From contig JARGPH010000002.1 in the NCBI GenBank assembly GCA_029213065.1, positions 275,161 through 339,160 on the forward strand: a DNA stretch of 64,000 nt. The letters are read 5' to 3'. The DNA comes from Verrucomicrobiales bacterium (GTDB lineage: Bacteria > Verrucomicrobiota > Verrucomicrobiia > Verrucomicrobiales > DEV007). A program made the position numbers and the translations under genes. This document shows positions 60,376-64,000 of this stretch, in pieces. How positions within the stretch are numbered: position 1 is the stretch's first letter; every line of letters starts with the position of its first letter. A model generated the notes under the pieces. It searched no databases, was not told the origin of the DNA, and saw nothing but the letters and a program-made list of their open reading frames with translations.

Positions 60376-62937
60376 ATGCCCCGCGACCGTTCTCTACCCA
60401 TTTTCGATCTTGAGATCGATCTCGCTGCCGCCGTCAGCCAATCCAATGCCCGGGTCGTGATCGAAGCGCCGACCGGTTCGGGAAAATCAACCCAGGTCCC
60501 CCAGTTCCTCCTCGACAGTGGCTTGTGCGGCGATGGCGAAATCTACGTGCTGCAACCCCGTCGCCTTGCCGCGCGCATGCTCGCGACGCGCGTTGCCAGT
60601 GAGCGCGAAGGATCACTCGGCGATGAAGTGGGATTTCAGGTTCGCTTTGAGAACGCCGTATCCGCGAAGACCCGAATTCGCTTCGTGACCGAAGGGATTC
60701 TCCTGCGGAAACTGATGGACGAGCCGGATCTGGGCAGTATCTCCGCTGTCGTTCTCGATGAATTCCACGAGCGTCATTTCTTCGGTGACATCAGCCTCGC
60801 CCGTTGTCTCGAAGTGCAGCAAACATTGCGCCCCGACCTGAAGATCGTCGTGATGTCAGCGACGCTCGAAACTGCGGCGCTGAAACAGTATCTCGGTGAC
60901 GACTGCCGGCACCTTATTTCCGAAGGACGAACCTTTCCCGTGGGTATCGCTTATGAACCGCCCCGTGAGCGTCACAAAGGCGAACTCTGGGATCACATCG
61001 CCCGGGTCATTCGAGATTATTTGAAGGTCAACGGTGTCGACGGTCACATTCTCGTCTTCCTGCCCGGTCGATATGAGATCCAGAAGACCGCTTCGGCCCT
61101 GCAACGAGCGGTTGGAAGCTCCTACGAGATTCACGAGCTTTACGGGGAACTCCCGCCTCAGAAACAGGACGCGGCCGTTTCGAGAAGCAGCCGACCCAAA
61201 ATCGTCATCGCAACGAATGTGGCCGAAACCTCAATCACGATTGATGGCGTCACCCTCGTGGTCGACTCAGGGCTGGAGCGACGTTCCGCTTTCGATCATC
61301 GACGCGGCATCACGACCCTGCACATCGAGAAAATTTCCCAAGCCTCCGCAGCGCAGCGGGCAGGTCGGGCCGGTCGAACCGCCGAAGGCACTGCGATTCG
61401 CCTCTGGAGTAAACGCGAACACGAGCAGCGCGCTCCCGCCACTGCCGCCGAGATTCAGCGAATGGACCTGACCGAGGCAATTCTGATTCTCTATTCCAGC
61501 GGGATCACTTCAATCAGAGACTTTAACTGGTTCGAAAAACCGGATCGGGGCGCTCTCGACGAAGCGATGGCACGACTCATCGAGCTGGGTGCCCTCGACC
61601 GTGAGGAACGTCTCACCTCGGACGGCCGGAAGATCAGCCAATTACCTGTCCCTCCCCGCTTCGGCAAGGTTCTCCTCGAAGCCGCCAAGCTCGGCTATCT
61701 CGATTTTCTCGCCCTTGTCGCGGCCCTGACTCAGGCTCGCCCCCTCTTTCCCCTGCGGAAACGTCAATCCGACCATCTCATGCCGGATGACTTTGCGCAG
61801 CCGGATGATATCTCCGACTTTCAAGCGCTCGCCCGCGCCTGGTCGCAGATGAAACAGAACGGTTTCCGTCGCGAGATCGGAGAGCGTCTCGGGATTCATG
61901 CCGGCGCCTCGCGAGATGTCGACCGTATTGCGAAACAACTCATCCGGATCGCTGATCGATGGGGCTACCGCGGCGGCGCCAGCTTCGCCGAACCCGACAA
62001 CGAAACGCTGGCGAAAATCCTCCTCTCCGGTTTTTCGGACCGACTCGCGCTGCGGCACAATCCGAGCACACTGACTTGTGCGGTGATTGGCGGACGTCGT
62101 GGCCAGGTTGAGAAAGACAGCGTTGCGGGCGACAAAGACTGCCGGATATTCATCGCCGGGGAAATGATCGAGGTCGAAGGACGCGATCTCACCGTAAAGC
62201 TGGGTCTTTGCACCCGGATTGAGGAGAGCTGGCTTGCGCAACTCTTTCCCGACGCCTTTGAGCAGAAAGAAGGCGCGGTCTACGATGAGCGCTCCCGTAA
62301 AGTCGAGGCCCGCCTTGAAAAGCGCTTCCGCGATCTCGTTCTCGAAACGAAGCCGAGCGGAGAAGTCCCTCTCGAAGAAGCCGCGACACTCCTCGCCGAA
62401 CGGGTTCTTTCCGGTGAACTGAATCTCAAAAAGTGGGACGCCAAAGTCGAAGCCTGGTTCAGTCGGGTCAATCTTGTCGCGGAGCACTGTCCTCAATACG
62501 AAATTCAGCCGATCGACGACGAGTCAAAACTGCTCATGCTCGAGCAGATCTGCGCGGGGGGAACGAGTTACAAGCAGATCAAGGATCGCCCTGTCGGAGG
62601 AGTCCTCAACGAATGGCTCCCGCCTCATCAGGCCGGAGTGATCGATCACGCTGCACCGGAATCAATCACCCTTTCCAACGGCAAAGTGGTGCGGGTCCAC
62701 TACGCACCGGACGAAAAGCCAAAGATCTCCGTTCTGATTCAGCACATCTTCGGGCTGAAGGACGCCCCCACCATTTGCGAAGGCACCGTTCCCGTTGTCG
62801 TCGAAATCCTCGGGCCGAATTCCCGCCCCGTTCAGGTCACCGAGAATCTCGCCGGATTCTGGACCGGAAGCTACCCCGCGGTGCGATCCCAACTCCGCGG
62901 CCGCTATCCCAAACACGAGTGGCCCGAGTTCGAGTGA
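60376..62937 (+). CDS. hrpB: ATP-dependent helicase HrpB
   Basis: The protein has 853 residues, close to the ~820 of the family. It is a DEAH-box RNA helicase-like enzyme, probably acting on RNA. The Walker A is APTGSGKSTQ (31-40), the DEFH box is at 128-131, and SAT is at 161-163. The second RecA domain has VATNVAETSITIDGV-type strand and the QRAGRAGRT motif VI. The C-terminal half has the HrpB-specific region with RPVQVTENLAGFWTGSY and KHEWPE, which distinguishes it from HrpA. The catalytic set is complete. Confidence 0.94.
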   Translation: MPRDRSLPIFDLEIDLAAAVSQSNARVVIEAPTGSGKSTQVPQFLLDSGLCGDGEIYVLQPRRLAARMLATRVASEREGSLGDEVGFQVRFENAVSAKTRIRFVTEGILLRKLMDEPDLGSISAVVLDEFHERHFFGDISLARCLEVQQTLRPDLKIVVMSATLETAALKQYLGDDCRHLISEGRTFPVGIAYEPPRERHKGELWDHIARVIRDYLKVNGVDGHILVFLPGRYEIQKTASALQRAVGSSYEIHELYGELPPQKQDAAVSRSSRPKIVIATNVAETSITIDGVTLVVDSGLERRSAFDHRRGITTLHIEKISQASAAQRAGRAGRTAEGTAIRLWSKREHEQRAPATAAEIQRMDLTEAILILYSSGITSIRDFNWFEKPDRGALDEAMARLIELGALDREERLTSDGRKISQLPVPPRFGKVLLEAAKLGYLDFLALVAALTQARPLFPLRKRQSDHLMPDDFAQPDDISDFQALARAWSQMKQNGFRREIGERLGIHAGASRDVDRIAKQLIRIADRWGYRGGASFAEPDNETLAKILLSGFSDRLALRHNPSTLTCAVIGGRRGQVEKDSVAGDKDCRIFIAGEMIEVEGRDLTVKLGLCTRIEESWLAQLFPDAFEQKEGAVYDERSRKVEARLEKRFRDLVLETKPSGEVPLEEAATLLAERVLSGELNLKKWDAKVEAWFSRVNLVAEHCPQYEIQPIDDESKLLMLEQICAGGTSYKQIKDRPVGGVLNEWLPPHQAGVIDHAAPESITLSNGKVVRVHYAPDEKPKISVLIQHIFGLKDAPTICEGTVPVVVEILGPNSRPVQVTENLAGFWTGSYPAVRSQLRGRYPKHEWPEFE

Positions 62938-63646
62938 TCGCGCCGGAAGCGCGAAAAGAGAGGCCGGGAAAGGTTCGCCAGCAAAGTGGGGCGTCCGGCT
63001 CATCACTCCGCAAACCAAACAGGGTTCGGTCGGTGACTTAACCCTCTTGAATGCCTCGTGACGACTCTGGAAAGATCATTGCTTCTTCCGCAAAAGGCTT
63101 AGAGGCGTGCCATCCGGGGAGATGCGTAAATTTTAATATATTTATAAAATTGATTTTAAAATTAAAACAATTTTCCCACGCTGGTGTGCTGGCCCGTTGA
63201 ATTGCCCCTGAGTCGCTCGTCGCCGTGTCACAGGCAGAGCAAGGCTCCAGGCTCAGGGACACGTTGATCTGCATTTTTGTCAGCAAGCCGACAGGCAGGT
63301 AGGGATATTAGCTCACAGGTTCCGACAACGTGGTCGCGGCTTCCTCGCGGGTTAACGAACACGGAGGTCTTCAGTGGATCGGAGAGCGGGGTCGCGGTCC
63401 TCGCCTACAGAAATATTCGCGAATTTACTCCCGCTCTCACCTTGGGTAGAGATGAAAGAATCCCCTTGAGAGAATACCATTATCAGCCAAGCGCGTACTC
63501 GAAAGAGCTATAATTTCGAGCAAATTAGAGATTTACATATTGTCAAGACTTCTTAAGTATTCAGGTGATAACTGTTCATTTGGTAGCGCCGGGCGCTTTT
63601 GTTTGGTGATGCCGACACACTTGTCTAACCACTCAATCTATGCGCC
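62938..63646. other. 709-bp intergenic region with AT-rich segments and a dispersed repeat
   Basis: No convincing gene is present. A copy of the dispersed AACAGGGTT/GTGACTTAACCCT element lies at 63018-63045. An A/T stretch of about 45 bases at 63128-63174 includes the inverted repeat AAAATTG/CAATTTT (63146-63152 and 63168-63174). A second AT-rich run is at about 63505-63545, and a short GC hairpin (AGCG-ccggg-CGCT with four T after it) lies near 63584-63600. The AT-rich parts may hold a promoter for the downstream DUF4407 gene. A 78-residue frame at 63277-63513 looks random. Confidence 0.5.
63018..63045. repeat. Dispersed palindromic element, third copy (degenerate)
   Basis: AACAGGGTT (63018-63026) and AACCCT (63040-63045) flank GGTGACTT. 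The GTGACTTAACCCT core is identical to that at 2911-2923. The right arm is one base different at its end (CT for GT). Confidence 0.55.
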
Positions 63647-64000
63647 ATGATCTCAACGACACCCCCTGCCCCGCCACGTTCTAACAATCCTCTCAAGCAC
63701 TTCTTCTTCTGGCTCTCGGGAGCCGGAGCTGACACGCTTGAGCAATGCCCCGGCTGGGAACAGCGAAAATACGTCGCTTTCGGAGCGACCGTTCTCGTGC
63801 CGACCGTTTTTGCTTTCATCGCCTGTGCTTACGCGCTTTCGACCCTGACAGACAACTGGAAGATCATTATTCCGGTGGCGACAGCCTGGGGGCTTATCAT
63901 CATGACGATCGACCGCTCATTGCTTGCGATCTACCGCTCCTATCAGAAGTTTCACCGCAAAGTGGCTCAGTTCTTCCTCCGGATTCTCGTGGCCGCGCTC
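63647..64000 (+). CDS. DUF4407 membrane protein (3' truncated by window edge)
   Basis: The visible 118 residues are the N-terminus. HFFFWLSGAGADTLEQCP (18-35) followed by RKYVAFGATVLVPTVFAF matches the start of DUF4407 proteins, which have two or more N-terminal membrane helices and a long coiled-coil cytosolic or periplasmic part. Helices are seen at about 45-65 and 78-95. Members are widespread in Bacteroidetes and PVC and are uncharacterised. The start at 63647 (MISTTPPAP) was chosen over an out-of-frame ATG seven bases upstream. Confidence 0.85.
   Translation, partial: MISTTPPAPPRSNNPLKHFFFWLSGAGADTLEQCPGWEQRKYVAFGATVLVPTVFAFIACAYALSTLTDNWKIIIPVATAWGLIIMTIDRSLLAIYRSYQKFHRKVAQFFLRILVAAL

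Noticed and set aside
63277-63513. 78-residue plus-strand frame in the gap after hrpB
   Set aside because: Composition is low in hydrophobic residues and shows no pattern of a conserved protein. It lies in a gap with repeats.
63584-63600. Short GC hairpin followed by four T as a terminator
   Set aside because: The stem is only 4 bp with a usable loop and no gene ends nearby on the plus strand.
1-64000. tRNA genes, rRNA genes, CRISPR arrays, insertion sequences or prophage genes
   Set aside because: I looked for T-arm GGTTCGA patterns, regularly spaced repeats, transposase or integrase motifs and phage structural proteins and saw none. A tRNA or RNA scan would be decisive. The only spaced repeat array (2448-2780) has units that are wholly repeated, without unique spacers.

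Overview
The window looks like a chromosomal segment of a free-living, probably aquatic member of the Planctomycetes-Verrucomicrobia-Chlamydiae (PVC) superphylum, most likely a verrucomicrobium. The basis is family content: four sulfatases, a DUF1501 protein, a DUF1552/DUF1592 pair, a DUF1080 plus cytochrome c plus beta-propeller protein, a ceramidase-like hydrolase, a Tat-exported Gfo/Idh/MocA oxidoreductase, DUF6807 and DUF5069 proteins, and a split Bat-type cluster. Most ORFs are moderately GC-rich. I inspected about 25 start sites and saw no convincing Shine-Dalgarno motif at any of them, so starts were chosen from signal peptides and family alignments. I saw no rRNA, tRNA, CRISPR array, insertion sequence, integrase or prophage.

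Layout. 1-2.4 kb: the end of a DUF1501 protein, then the sulfite reductase flavoprotein cysJ. 2.4-3 kb: an intergenic array of ~99-bp hairpin repeats. 3-8 kb (minus): a giant secreted DUF1080/propeller/HEAT/cytochrome protein and a ceramidase-like hydrolase. 8-11.4 kb (minus): an OmpA-like/BON-like membrane protein, a small coiled-coil partner and a TPR protein. 11.4-16.7 kb (minus): oxidoreductase, dicarboxylate/glutamate-type symporter, dnaB and rplI. 16.7-22 kb (plus): thioredoxin-like protein, lipoprotein, two sulfatases and a TPR membrane protein. 22-31 kb: orphan genes, a secreted beta-helix protein, an HlyD/TolC-like coiled-coil protein with repeated hairpin-tip motifs, a vWA protein with tandem beta repeats, and a DapA-like plus SDR gene pair. 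31-38 kb: YitT-type membrane protein, a 7TM sensor with a Cys4 tail, a sulfatase and two tandem NlpC/P60-like paralogues. 38-50.8 kb (plus): DUF5069, rpmF, plsX, fabH, then batA, a batB-batC fusion, batD and a batE-like gene, a propeller protein, rsmB and a membrane-anchored phosphodiesterase. 51-64 kb: a small membrane protein, DUF1552/DUF1592 (minus), sulfatase, DUF6807, DUF58, DUF4381, a lipoprotein, hrpB and the start of a DUF4407 protein.

How the genes fit together. Housekeeping islands (rplI/dnaB; rpmF/plsX/fabH; rsmB; hrpB) are interleaved with a secreted catabolic repertoire that suggests use of sulfated polysaccharides and other marine polymers. The Bat genes form an envelope-associated vWA/TPR complex, with its DUF58 and DUF4381 partners about 11 kb downstream in a different operon. 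The least explained parts are the OmpA-like/coiled-coil pair at 8-10.5 kb, the tandem NlpC/P60-like pair at 35.6-38 kb, the sensor with an orphan Cys4 tail at 32.3 kb and the multi-hairpin coiled-coil protein at 24.5 kb.
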